DNA of 64,000 nt from Rhizobium bangladeshense (GTDB lineage: Bacteria; Pseudomonadota; Alphaproteobacteria; Rhizobiales; Rhizobiaceae), in assembly GCF_017357245.1 (NCBI RefSeq), contig NZ_CP071612.1:2607001-2671000 (forward strand), in the 5' to 3' direction. The translations under genes and the position numbers were made by a program. Positions 8,495-17,083 of the stretch are shown here, piece by piece. How positions within the stretch are numbered: the stretch's first letter is position 1; every line of letters starts with the position of its first letter. The notes under the pieces were generated by a model that did not search any database, had not been told where the DNA came from, and saw only the letters and a list, made by a program, of their open reading frames with translations.

Positions 8495-10423
8495 TTAAAA
8501 TCCTGCTTTCTTCAGACCTTCACGATAAAGATCTTTATGCCATTGCTCTTTACTCGGAACGGACGACAGCCACTTATCCACATCGAAGTCCGGATTGGCT
8601 TCGCGAAATCTGCGCACGAACACCCGCGCTTTGTCCTGGCGGCCCAACATTGCGCAGCTTGCGGCTGACAGCCTGTCCGCCAGGCTGGGGTCCGCCATCT
8701 GGCTGATGTAATCCAGCGAAGCTTCGAATTCGCCAAGGGCGTAGTTTGCCCCCGCCGCGGTCCAGAAGTAGGTGTCGGGAGCGAGCGGGTTCAACTCTAT
8801 CGCCCGCTCGATTTTTTTGAGAGCCATGGCCGGGAGCGAGCAATGAACCAACGTATCCGCATAGTCGGCAATCACGTCGGCATAGTGCGGCGCAAGGTTC
8901 TCCGCCACTTCCATTGCCTCAGCGCTTTCATCGAACGCACCCTGCAAAAGCTTGGCCACGCCGAACTCGCGATACCCGTCGGCGAAGTCCGACCGCTTTT
9001 CGATCGCCTGCCTCGACGAGTTTTCCGCCGTTTTCAGCAATTCGATATCGCCTCGGGCGGTCAGCAGCCACTCCTTGGAATAGGTCCGCGCCACGGAGCT
9101 CAGCGCTGGCGCGAAATCGGGGCTGACGCTAAGCGCGGCTTTCATTTCCTTGCGCGCGCGCCTGAGGTTCGGAAGGGTCAGCCGCGCCAGATGCCGCCGG
9201 CCGACGAGGTAGCGATGATAAGCGACCGGGTTCAGATCTTCCCGAAGCGCTTCATGGCGCTCGATTTCGCTCGACACCGAAAGCGCGATCTGTCGGGCAA
9301 CGGCTCTCCTGTCCTTCAATAGTTCCATGTGATCGAGACTGAATCTCTCGGCCCAGAGAATCTGGTTCTGGTCGAAAAAAATCAGCTGCGCGAACAAGGT
9401 CACCTCGTCGCCCACATTACTGATCCGCGTGTCTAATATGTAGTTGACCCGCTGGCGTTCGAAGAAGGCCTTCTGCGTCTCCGTATGATGGCCGATCTGA
9501 ACGGCCGAATGCGGCGCTATGACTTGCAGACTGTTGAAGGCGCAGAAACCAATGGTGATGTCTTCCACCAGGGATGCGGCGAGAAAACCCGCCTCGGGCC
9601 GGCTTGATTGATTCCTCGGAAGAAGCAGCACCAGGCGCGGGATTTCGAGCCGGGTCGTTTCGGCTTCCAGGGAAAGGCCGGCTTCAAGCCTTTCTTTCGG
9701 AGGCGCTGCGGGATGCAGGGATCGTCCGTCATTGCCAACCGAGCCATCGCGCACTGCGATTCCGCGCAGAATGGAATTATGCCGTTTCTCGAAATGGTTC
9801 CGAAGGAGCTCGACCTCTTCCTCCGCCTGGAAGATCGGTATGAGCATCTTCAGCGTCTCCGGATCCTTAGGTTCCGTCTGAAACAGGATAACCGCCGCAT
9901 TCTTCAGGAGTTCGGATTCCTTGCGCGAGCGCGCCAGCCCGGATGCTGCTCTCAACGTATGGACGAGAATCTCGATATGGCTGCTTTCCCGCTCCGCGAG
10001 CCAGCGTTGAAACTCGCGGCTATGGCAGTTGACGGGCCCTAAGAAGGGCTGGTTCATGAGCCTCACGACATGCTCCAGCCGAAGGAGCGGCTCGGCGTCC
10101 GCCTCCTTGCCTGGCAGCAGAAGATCGGAAGAAAGAGAGCTCCGCTCCAGCGAGACAAGATTGCCATGCAGCGAAATCAGAGCCACGCCGAGCTCGGCCT
10201 GACGGGCATTGATCCTCGAAATCACCTTTCGCAAGGTCGAAAGCGCCACGCCCTTGTCAGCCTCGCCCCAGAGGAAACGAGCCAAGGTCGATCGATCCGC
10301 TGACCCTTGATCGGCGGTCAACAAATAGGCAAGAAGCAGAAGCCCCTTCTCCGGGAAGGCGACCACGTTTCCGCCTCGGTCGACAAGCTGCAAGCTGCCG
10401 AAAGTCTTCAGAACGAAAGTCAT
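8495..10423 (-). CDS. SARP/BTAD-type transcriptional regulator with TPR repeats
   Basis: A 642-residue multidomain regulator. Residues about 1-95 form an OmpR-like winged helix (TLARFLWGEADKGVALSTLRKV), about 100-230 a helical BTAD region, about 265-370 a TolB/FlgO-like domain (FLAASLVEDITIGFCAF, then NYILDTRISNVGDEV), and about 400-610 a series of TPR helices ending in ALKKIERAIELNPLAPDTYFW. This layout is found in rhizobial regulators related to the HilA/CadC style of signalling. No membrane segment is seen, so it is cytoplasmic. It is followed by a 72-residue partner gene. Confidence 0.8.
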   Translation of the reverse strand: MTFVLKTFGSLQLVDRGGNVVAFPEKGLLLLAYLLTADQGSADRSTLARFLWGEADKGVALSTLRKVISRINARQAELGVALISLHGNLVSLERSSLSSDLLLPGKEADAEPLLRLEHVVRLMNQPFLGPVNCHSREFQRWLAERESSHIEILVHTLRAASGLARSRKESELLKNAAVILFQTEPKDPETLKMLIPIFQAEEEVELLRNHFEKRHNSILRGIAVRDGSVGNDGRSLHPAAPPKERLEAGLSLEAETTRLEIPRLVLLLPRNQSSRPEAGFLAASLVEDITIGFCAFNSLQVIAPHSAVQIGHHTETQKAFFERQRVNYILDTRISNVGDEVTLFAQLIFFDQNQILWAERFSLDHMELLKDRRAVARQIALSVSSEIERHEALREDLNPVAYHRYLVGRRHLARLTLPNLRRARKEMKAALSVSPDFAPALSSVARTYSKEWLLTARGDIELLKTAENSSRQAIEKRSDFADGYREFGVAKLLQGAFDESAEAMEVAENLAPHYADVIADYADTLVHCSLPAMALKKIERAIELNPLAPDTYFWTAAGANYALGEFEASLDYISQMADPSLADRLSAASCAMLGRQDKARVFVRRFREANPDFDVDKWLSSVPSKEQWHKDLYREGLKKAGF

Positions 10424-10698
10424 TTTGCGTTTAAGTCACCACGTGATGCAATACGCGTGAAACCGGATGCGCGATCTGCAACAAAGAAGACGCCAAGTCT
10501 ATGCGGCCGGCACTCTGTCTTAACCTCCTCAGAAATTCAACAAACTTGTGCCTTGCAAACTTTGCTTTATCTTCAACTGAAGTTTCCGATGTCCGTCACC
10601 GTCCGCTTTAGCGGCCCCCGCAGATGGAGCGCCGCTGCCTTCGTCTAGGCTCGCAGGTGGAGAAATGGCCGTGCCATCTCGCCAGGACTGAGCGATCG

Positions 10699-11046
10699 TC
10701 AGACCTTCTCTTTCTTCCTGGTCTTTTCCTTGGGTTCCACCGGCGCATCGGGCGTCGGCGCCAAAAGATTGCGCAGCGATGCGATCTTGTCCTTTACCAG
10801 CGGCCGGAAGCGCGTCGCGCGATAGGGCATATCGGCCGCGCCGTAGCCCTCCGGCCCGTCATCGTTGCCGCGATGAATCTCCGCAAGCTTCACGCCGATG
10901 AAGGTGCCGTCGACATAATGCGTATATTCGCCGACCCAGCGGATCGTGTAGATCTCGCCCTTGCGGATGAGCTGGTCGATGCTGACATGCTTGAAAGTAT
11001 CGTTGATGCAGACGACCTTCTGGCCGACATGGAACTCATAGCTCAT
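10699..11046 (-). CDS. Conserved hypothetical protein (115 aa)
   Basis: The protein begins MSYEFHVGQKVVCINDTF and continues with GEIYTIRWVGEY, a beta-rich pattern like a small SH3/KOW-type barrel, and ends in a Lys/Glu-rich tail (EPKEKTRKKEKV). Similar proteins are widespread in rhizobia with no known function. It stands alone on the minus strand; the 275 bases between it and the BTAD regulator show no gene. Confidence 0.7.
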   Translation of the reverse strand: MSYEFHVGQKVVCINDTFKHVSIDQLIRKGEIYTIRWVGEYTHYVDGTFIGVKLAEIHRGNDDGPEGYGAADMPYRATRFRPLVKDKIASLRNLLAPTPDAPVEPKEKTRKKEKV

Positions 11047-11150
11047 GGATCAAACTCGCTAACGGCAATTCGCCTCGCCGCTCTATAGCGCGCCCAGGCG
11101 CCGGGATGAACCCCTTTCTGGAGTTGGCGGGCTTGCTTGGACGACCTGGG

Positions 11151-12455
11151 TCAGTTGCAATAGACCCTGCCGCTCTTGCGGGAGCGCAGATCGAAGTGGA
11201 AATGGTTCCAGTGTTCCGGGTTGCTGCCCGGTCCGAGCACCGTATTGAAATAGCGGCAGCTGTCGCTGCGAACGGCTTTCAAGAGCCGGCCCTCGCGGAA
11301 GGAGAAGAGCCCCTTCTTGCGCACGTCGATCGCGTGACCGTTCTTCAGCACGAATTTGCCGACATCGATGGCGTTGCCGCGGGCATGTTCCGACATCGGA
11401 TTATATCTCTGCCGGCTGTTGTTCATACGACGGCAGGAATAGCCACCGAGCGGCTGGATCGTCCTGATGCCGCTCCAGTAGCGATAGCGGGCTGACGGCG
11501 CCAGCTCGTTCTTCACCCATTTTGCGAAGGCAAGCGTCACCTGGCAGTTCAGCGTCACCGCCGGCTTCACGCCGATATTGCCGGAGAGCCCCCTTAGTGA
11601 AACCGGATAAGGCACCTGGCAGGCCGGCCCTTGCGAGATCGGCGGCTTCTCATCGAAGAGCACGCCCATGCGCTTCAGCTCGCGTCGGCAGGCGAGCTCG
11701 GAAGCCGGCATGACGCTCGGGTCAACAGGTGCTGCGGGCTGGCTCATCATCGGATTGTTCGGCCGGAGCATCGCCATTTCCTCGGCCTCGTCCTCTTCAG
11801 GAACACGGGTCGGGGCCACGACGGGGCTGCCATCACTCCAGGTCGGCGCCCGGCTCATCTGCGCTTGTGCTGCCGGCAGCGGAATCGCCTGCGGCGCGGG
11901 CTGGTTCAGCTGGGTCGGTGTGTCGGTGCCGATGCCGTCGACGACGGGCTCGGTGGCGTTGCCTTCGGCGATTTGCTGTTGTTGCTCCTGCGCCAAACCG
12001 ACGACCGGCTCGGCCCCGAGCTCGTCATCCATGTTGACGCCGCCGGAGGGGATGGCAAGGTTCTGCGTGCCGCCCCAATTCTCGGTCTGCTGGCCTGCCG
12101 CCATCGCTTCGTCGCTGTCGATCATCGGCAGCCGGCCGGACCGCCTGCCCGGCGCGGCGCGCGCAGCTTGGCCACTTCCGGCAAGGTTCGGCGTATCGAG
12201 ATAATCAACGGATCCCTGGCTGCTGCCGACAGGCGCACCGGAAACGGGATAGGAGGCCTGACTCTCCACCGGCGGCATGCGCACTGCAGGCGCCATACGC
12301 GCGGCCGGCGCCCGCGCCGGCGAGATCGAACTGACCCTGGTGCCGTTGTCGACATTGGCCGGCGGCGTGAGCCCGTCACTGATCGAACAGGTCGTCAGCG
12401 CCGCCGAGAGCAGCACGGGCAGGAAGGCTCGCCGAGGAAAGGAAACAAACGCCAT
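11151..12455 (-). CDS. Extensin-like domain protein, probable cell-wall peptidase
   Basis: A 434-residue exported protein. Residues 1-25 are a signal with a possible lipobox ending at Cys (AALTTC). Residues about 30-240 are a Pro/Gln-rich low-complexity linker. The C-terminal 190 residues are the extensin-like C-terminal domain, with conserved Cys residues and an M15-type zinc site: SEHARGNAIDVG and HWNHFHFD. These residues in the family suggest a peptidoglycan D,D-peptidase fold. The role is inferred to be wall remodelling in the periplasm. Confidence 0.85.
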   Translation of the reverse strand: MAFVSFPRRAFLPVLLSAALTTCSISDGLTPPANVDNGTRVSSISPARAPAARMAPAVRMPPVESQASYPVSGAPVGSSQGSVDYLDTPNLAGSGQAARAAPGRRSGRLPMIDSDEAMAAGQQTENWGGTQNLAIPSGGVNMDDELGAEPVVGLAQEQQQQIAEGNATEPVVDGIGTDTPTQLNQPAPQAIPLPAAQAQMSRAPTWSDGSPVVAPTRVPEEDEAEEMAMLRPNNPMMSQPAAPVDPSVMPASELACRRELKRMGVLFDEKPPISQGPACQVPYPVSLRGLSGNIGVKPAVTLNCQVTLAFAKWVKNELAPSARYRYWSGIRTIQPLGGYSCRRMNNSRQRYNPMSEHARGNAIDVGKFVLKNGHAIDVRKKGLFSFREGRLLKAVRSDSCRYFNTVLGPGSNPEHWNHFHFDLRSRKSGRVYCN

Positions 12456-12571
12456 ACTCTAATCGCTTCCATAGGCCGGCCGCAGAGTGACCGAAAAAAC
12501 TCGGTCCAATTTTAATTAAAAACGGTGAATGAAAACTTACCGGCACAATCTGAAGGCGACAAAAATGAAAA

Positions 12572-12589
12572 AGGCCGGTCGCCCGGCCT
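12572..12589 (-). terminator. Rho-independent terminator after chemotaxis receptor
   Basis: Read on the minus strand, AGGCCGG-GCGA-CCGGCCT is a perfect seven-base-pair stem followed by TTTTTC. It lies just after the stop of the receptor gene at 12607. Confidence 0.8.
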
Positions 12590-12606
12590 CTGATTTCTGC
12601 TGCTTC

Positions 12607-14427
12607 TCACGCTGCCCGTGTGTATCTGGCCTCTGCCGGCCGCCCCGCCTCGCGCAAGCGGAAATTCGAAAGCAGCGCCTTCAGCTGCGTGCTCTCGTCG
12701 GCGAGCGTGCGGCTGGCCGCCGTCGTCTCCTCGACCATCGCGGCATTCTGCTGCGTCATCTGATCCATGTGATTGACGGAGCTGTTGATCTCGTTGAGCC
12801 CCGTCGATTGCTCACGCGCCGCCGTCGCGATCGAGGCGACATGATCGTTGACCTGATTGACCAGCGCCTCGATCTCGAGCAGCGCGTCGCCCGTCGAGCG
12901 CACCAGCGCAACCCCGCCCTCGACTTCCACCGCCGAACTGCTGATCAGCGCCTTGATCTCCTTGGCGGCATTGGCGGAACGCTGGGCGAGTTCGCGCACT
13001 TCCTGCGCAACGACGGCAAAGCCGCGGCCCGCCTCGCCTGCCCGCGCAGCCTCGACGCCGGCGTTCAGCGCCAGAAGATTCGTCTGGAAGGCGATCTCAT
13101 CGATAACCGAGATGATCTGATTGATACGGCTCGAGGATTCCTCGATTCGGCCCATCGCGGTGACCGCGTTGCGGACGATCTCGCCGGAACGTCCGGCGCT
13201 CGCCTTCGTTTCGGCGACCATTTCGCGCGCCTCGTTCGCCCGCTCGGATGCGGTCTTGACAGTCGCCGTGATTTCATCGAGCGCAGCCGCCGTTTCTTCG
13301 AGTGCGGCCGCCTGCTGTTCCGTACGCTTGGACAGATTGCTCGTCGCGTCGCTGATGTCGGACGCGCTGTCGTTGACGACACGGCTCGATTCTGCGATCG
13401 CATGGATCACACCATTCAGCGCATCGACAGCGGCGTTGAAGTCGCTCCGCAGCTTCCCATACTCCTCACCGATATCGCCGATTGAAACCGTCAGGTCACC
13501 GCCCGCCAGCTTCTCCAAGCCGACGCCGAGCGCCTGCATCGCGTGGGTCTGACGGTCCGACACGGAGCGCAGGCTCGCCTCGTTGCCGCGGCGCTCTTCT
13601 TCGATCTGCTGCTGTCTCTCGTCTTCCCGTGCACGCAACGCACTGCGCTCGTCGACAGAGTCACGCAGCACCAGCAGCACCTTGGCCATTTGCCCGACCT
13701 CGTCGCGATACTCGCTTCCGGCAATCTCCACCGAAGCCTCTTCGGCGGCAATCGCATGCATCGCTTTCTTCAGCCGGGCAATCGGCGCCGTCACGCTGCG
13801 CACGATGGCAAAGGCGATCGCGATTGTCGCTGCGGCGCCGATCAGGCAAGCCATAGCGGCCCAGATCACATTGTGACGATAGAGCGCTGCGAGGTCGTCC
13901 CCATAGACACCAGTTCCGACGATCCAGCCCCACGGCTCGAAACTGGCGACATAGGAATACTTCAGCACCGGCTCGTCAGCGCCCGGCTTCGGCCAGTAAT
14001 AATCGACGAAGCCCTTGCCGTCCTTCTTCACCTTGTTGACGAACTCGACGAACAGGAACTTGCCTGAGGGGTCCTTCATCTGGGAGATATCGGTGCCGTT
14101 CAGCGCAGGCTTGATCGGGTGCATCACCATCTTGGGATGCATGTCGTTTATCCAGAAATAGCCGTCGGCGCCGTAGCGCATGGCGCCGATCACGTCCTTG
14201 GCGGCCGCCTGCGCCTGCTCGCGGGTCATCGTGCCCGCCTGTTCCATCTTGTAATATTTGTCGAAGATGCCGAGCGCCGTCGCATCCAGCTGCGCCAGCC
14301 CTGCCTTCCGCTCCTCTTCCAGCTCCGAATAAGAGTAGTTCAGAAAGAAGACCATCGTCGCCGCCAGCACGGCAAGGGTAAATCCGACGAGGCAATAAAG
14401 GCGGGTAGAAATCTTGACGTTGCGCAT
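12607..14427 (-). CDS. Methyl-accepting chemotaxis protein with single Cache domain
   Basis: A 606-residue receptor starting at MRNVKISTRLY. A membrane segment at about residues 10-32 is followed by a periplasmic Cache-type sensor (GYFWINDMHPKMVMHPIKP, FEPWGWIVGTGVY), a second membrane segment, HAMP, and the signalling domain with the hairpin tip ISVIDEIAFQTNLLALNAGV. No C-terminal CheR-binding pentapeptide is visible. The frame stays open upstream to 14508 but those residues are unlike the family. The gene is alone and ends at a strong terminator. Confidence 0.93.
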   Translation of the reverse strand: MRNVKISTRLYCLVGFTLAVLAATMVFFLNYSYSELEEERKAGLAQLDATALGIFDKYYKMEQAGTMTREQAQAAAKDVIGAMRYGADGYFWINDMHPKMVMHPIKPALNGTDISQMKDPSGKFLFVEFVNKVKKDGKGFVDYYWPKPGADEPVLKYSYVASFEPWGWIVGTGVYGDDLAALYRHNVIWAAMACLIGAAATIAIAFAIVRSVTAPIARLKKAMHAIAAEEASVEIAGSEYRDEVGQMAKVLLVLRDSVDERSALRAREDERQQQIEEERRGNEASLRSVSDRQTHAMQALGVGLEKLAGGDLTVSIGDIGEEYGKLRSDFNAAVDALNGVIHAIAESSRVVNDSASDISDATSNLSKRTEQQAAALEETAAALDEITATVKTASERANEAREMVAETKASAGRSGEIVRNAVTAMGRIEESSSRINQIISVIDEIAFQTNLLALNAGVEAARAGEAGRGFAVVAQEVRELAQRSANAAKEIKALISSSAVEVEGGVALVRSTGDALLEIEALVNQVNDHVASIATAAREQSTGLNEINSSVNHMDQMTQQNAAMVEETTAASRTLADESTQLKALLSNFRLREAGRPAEARYTRAA

Positions 14428-14735
14428 GAGGTTCCCGGCGATTCTATAAGTGAGATCAGCCCCATACTGCACCACCTGAATTACTGGAGCGTAAAGCTTA
14501 ATTAGCAAATACTAAAATACTGCTCGATGAAGGGAGATTGTAAAATTAACCGACTGAAATTGAACGAAATTTGGATGGAGCCCAATACCAGATTTCTTCA
14601 GCCGCTGCTTACTCCAGCTTGTCAAACAAAGTGTCGCTCCTGCCTCTGCCGTCTTTTACAGCCTTCAACCTTTCCACTAGGGTGCTCATCGATGAATCGC
14701 CCGCCCTATGACAAAGCCTGGATGGAGAGCCCTTG
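14428..14735. other. Intergenic region between receptor and thioesterase
   Basis: About 300 bases, AT-richer near 14490-14600, holding the divergent promoters of the receptor and thioesterase genes. Short open frames here have no family resemblance. Confidence 0.4.
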
Positions 14736-15122
14736 ATGACCGACGCTGCCAAGCCGAGAGGCGAACTGACTTTGCGCACGCTCGCCATGCCAGGCGATGC
14801 CAATCCGGCCGGTGATATTTTCGGCGGCTGGGTCATGGCGCAGATGGACCTTGCATCGGGCATCCGCGCAGCCGAGCGCGCCAAGGGCCGAGTCGTCACC
14901 GCCGCCGTCAAGGAGATGGCCTTCGAGCTGCCGGTCAAGATCGGCGATACGCTGTCGGTTTACACCGACATCGAGCGTGTCGGCCGCACCTCCATCACGC
15001 TGATTGTCGAAGCATGGGCGCATCGCGCGCGTTATGCCAAGATGGAAAAGGTAACCGCCGGCACCTTCATCATGGTGGCATTGGATGAAGAGGGTAAACC
15101 CAAAGCAGTCCCTGCGGAGTGA
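14736..15122 (+). CDS. YciA-type acyl-CoA thioesterase
   Basis: A 128-residue hot-dog fold protein of the YciA/Acot family, which hydrolyses acyl-CoA thioesters. It shows the family signature NPAGDIFGGWVMAQMDLASG with the catalytic-region Asp, and VVTAAVKEMAFELPVKIGD. ATG 14736 follows GGAGAG. The next gene, for a membrane protein, starts 26 bases downstream and may be co-transcribed. Confidence 0.9.
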   Translation: MTDAAKPRGELTLRTLAMPGDANPAGDIFGGWVMAQMDLASGIRAAERAKGRVVTAAVKEMAFELPVKIGDTLSVYTDIERVGRTSITLIVEAWAHRARYAKMEKVTAGTFIMVALDEEGKPKAVPAE

Positions 15123-15148
15123 CAAACCTGAAGCCCAAGGGATAGAGG

Positions 15149-15736
15149 ATGGAAACGGTCAGCTCTCCGGAGGTCTTCCTTCACATCAAGGTGGTGATGG
15201 GCATGGTCATCAGCCTCTCCCTTGCGAGGCTGCTCACCGGCGTTGCGGGCATTGTCCAGCATCCGGCCAAGGCGCGTGTCTATGCGGTCCATCTTGGCTG
15301 GGCGCTGTCCCTGTTCCTCTTCATCATTCATATCTGGTGGTGGGAGTACCGCCTGCAAGCTGTGCCCGCCATCGGCTTCGGCATCTATCTCTTCCTCATC
15401 TGCTTCTGCAGCCTCTTCTTCCTGCTCTGCGCCCTGCTCTTCCCGGCGAGTCTCGACGAATATGGCGGCTACGAGGAATATTTCATTTCACGGCGCAGAT
15501 GGTTCTTCAGCATCCTCGGCCTGATCTATGCCGTCGATATTCTCGACACCGCGATCAAGGGGCCGGAGCGCATCCTCTCGCTCGGCTGGGAATATCCCGC
15601 CCGCAATATGATCTACATCCTCCTCTGCGCCATCGCCGCCTATACCGCCAACCGCCGCTTTCACACGACCTTCGTTATAGCGAACCTGCTCTATCAGGTC
15701 AGCTTTATCTTTCGCCTTTATGATGTATTGGAGTGA
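15149..15736 (+). CDS. Multi-pass membrane protein of unknown function
   Basis: A 195-residue hydrophobic protein with about five or six membrane segments (VVMGMVISLSLARLLTGVAG, ALSLFLFIIHIWWW, IYLFLICFCSLFFLLCALLF and later ones). No family motif is recognised, though similar uncharacterised inner-membrane proteins occur in rhizobia. ATG 15149 follows AGAGG. It lies closely behind the YciA gene. Confidence 0.7.
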   Translation: METVSSPEVFLHIKVVMGMVISLSLARLLTGVAGIVQHPAKARVYAVHLGWALSLFLFIIHIWWWEYRLQAVPAIGFGIYLFLICFCSLFFLLCALLFPASLDEYGGYEEYFISRRRWFFSILGLIYAVDILDTAIKGPERILSLGWEYPARNMIYILLCAIAAYTANRRFHTTFVIANLLYQVSFIFRLYDVLE

Positions 15737-15839
15737 GGAGCGGTCGGGCGAAGCCCGAGCAATCGATCCAGTGAATCGATTGCAGCGACGAACGTCCTGA
15801 GCCCACGCGAAGGACTGGGCAGCGGCAGAGCAGCACGAT

Positions 15840-15886
15840 CTCTCCTCCCTCATGCCTGTGCTTGTCACAGCCATGAGGGAGGAGAG
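15840..15886. repeat. Strong palindrome, family A copy 2, between convergent genes
   Basis: Arms of 21 bases (15840-15860 and 15866-15886) pair with one mismatch around a five-base loop CTTGT; each arm ends CTGTG/CACAG. It lies between convergent genes ending at 15736 and 15901, so it could end transcription from both sides even without a U tract. It resembles the elements at 7901 and 32083. Confidence 0.75.
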
Positions 15887-15900
15887 GCTAGCGTCACCCC

Positions 15901-17073
15901 TCACACCTTTAAAAACTGTGACCCCTTATCAAATCCCAACCCGGGGAAAATCTTCCCCGTCAGATCATCCACACCGACATCGAACTGCCGATAAAGCATC
16001 GCCGCCGCCACCTCGCGCACGTCGGCGGTCGGCATCAGGTCACGGTCGTCGAGCAATTGCCCGTCGCCGAGCCCCGGCCACTTGCCGAGGATGCGGCCAC
16101 CGTTGATCGCGCCGCCTGCTATTAGCGCGCAGCCGCCGGTACCGTGGTCGGTGCCGCCGGAACCGTTCTGGCGGATGGTGCGGCCGAATTCTGTCATGGC
16201 GAGCACCACGGTCTTACCCCAGACATTCGGCCCGAGCACCGTCTTCAACGTATTGATCGCCTGGGCGAGATCCTGCGCCGGCCGCTTGAACTGGCCGACC
16301 TGGCCAATATGCGTGTCCCAGCCCGTGATCGAGAAACTGGCGATGCGGTAGTCGCCCTTCAGCATCTTGGCTGCGAGCGCAGCGACGTCGGCGATCTTTT
16401 CGCCATGCTGGCCATCCGGCTCGACCATCATCGAGGCGGTGTCGGCCCGCGTCGCCTCGGCAAGGGCTGCGGCAAAGGGCGGATCGCCGGCATAGAGCCG
16501 CGCCAGGAACTGCATCTCGTCACGCGCCGGCGCCAGGTTGGAATCCGACGCCCAGACGTCGACATTGTTCGGTCCGGAGAGAATGAGTTCTGTCGATGTA
16601 TTAACGTCGATCGCCTTGCGGGCATCCGACCGCGGAATGACGGCGAGCGCCCGGTTCAGCCAGCCGGTCTTCTCCTCGGCAACATGTTCGCCGCCGGATT
16701 CCAGCATGTCCTGTCCGTCGAAATGGCTGCGCTGGTCGCGATAGGGCGTGGAGACCGCATTTACGAAGGCGAGCTCTCGGCTCTTCCAAAGCGGCATCAG
16801 TTCGGCGGCGGCGGGATTGAGGCCGAAATGCCCGTCAAGATCGAGAAGCCCGGTATCCGGCGTCAGCGCCAGGGTCGGCCTGAGCGCTGCAAAACCGGAA
16901 TCGCCGTAAGGCTGCACCAGGTCGAGCCCGTCCATCGCGCCGCGCAGCACGATAGTGACGAAACGACTATCGCCCGGCATCGCCGCGAAAGTGACAGGCG
17001 TGAAGACGGGGGCAGCGGCAAGACAGCAGGCCGACGTCAGAAAGCCGCGGCGGGAAAGCAAAATCCGGTTCAT
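15901..17073 (-). CDS. DUF1501 exported protein
   Basis: A 390-residue DUF1501 protein. It begins with a twin-arginine signal (SRRGFLTSACCLAAAPVFTP) and has the family's sulfatase/alkaline-phosphatase-like core: IVLRGAMDGLDLVQPYGD, RSHFDGQDMLESGG, GWDTHIGQ, TEFGRTIRQNGSGGTDHGTGG. It is expected in the periplasm after folding in the cytoplasm. It follows the DUF1800 gene by 10 bases; this pairing is conserved in many bacteria and suggests a joint but unknown function. Confidence 0.93.
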   Translation of the reverse strand: MNRILLSRRGFLTSACCLAAAPVFTPVTFAAMPGDSRFVTIVLRGAMDGLDLVQPYGDSGFAALRPTLALTPDTGLLDLDGHFGLNPAAAELMPLWKSRELAFVNAVSTPYRDQRSHFDGQDMLESGGEHVAEEKTGWLNRALAVIPRSDARKAIDVNTSTELILSGPNNVDVWASDSNLAPARDEMQFLARLYAGDPPFAAALAEATRADTASMMVEPDGQHGEKIADVAALAAKMLKGDYRIASFSITGWDTHIGQVGQFKRPAQDLAQAINTLKTVLGPNVWGKTVVLAMTEFGRTIRQNGSGGTDHGTGGCALIAGGAINGGRILGKWPGLGDGQLLDDRDLMPTADVREVAAAMLYRQFDVGVDDLTGKIFPGLGFDKGSQFLKV

Positions 17074-17083
17074 TGCGAGCCTC

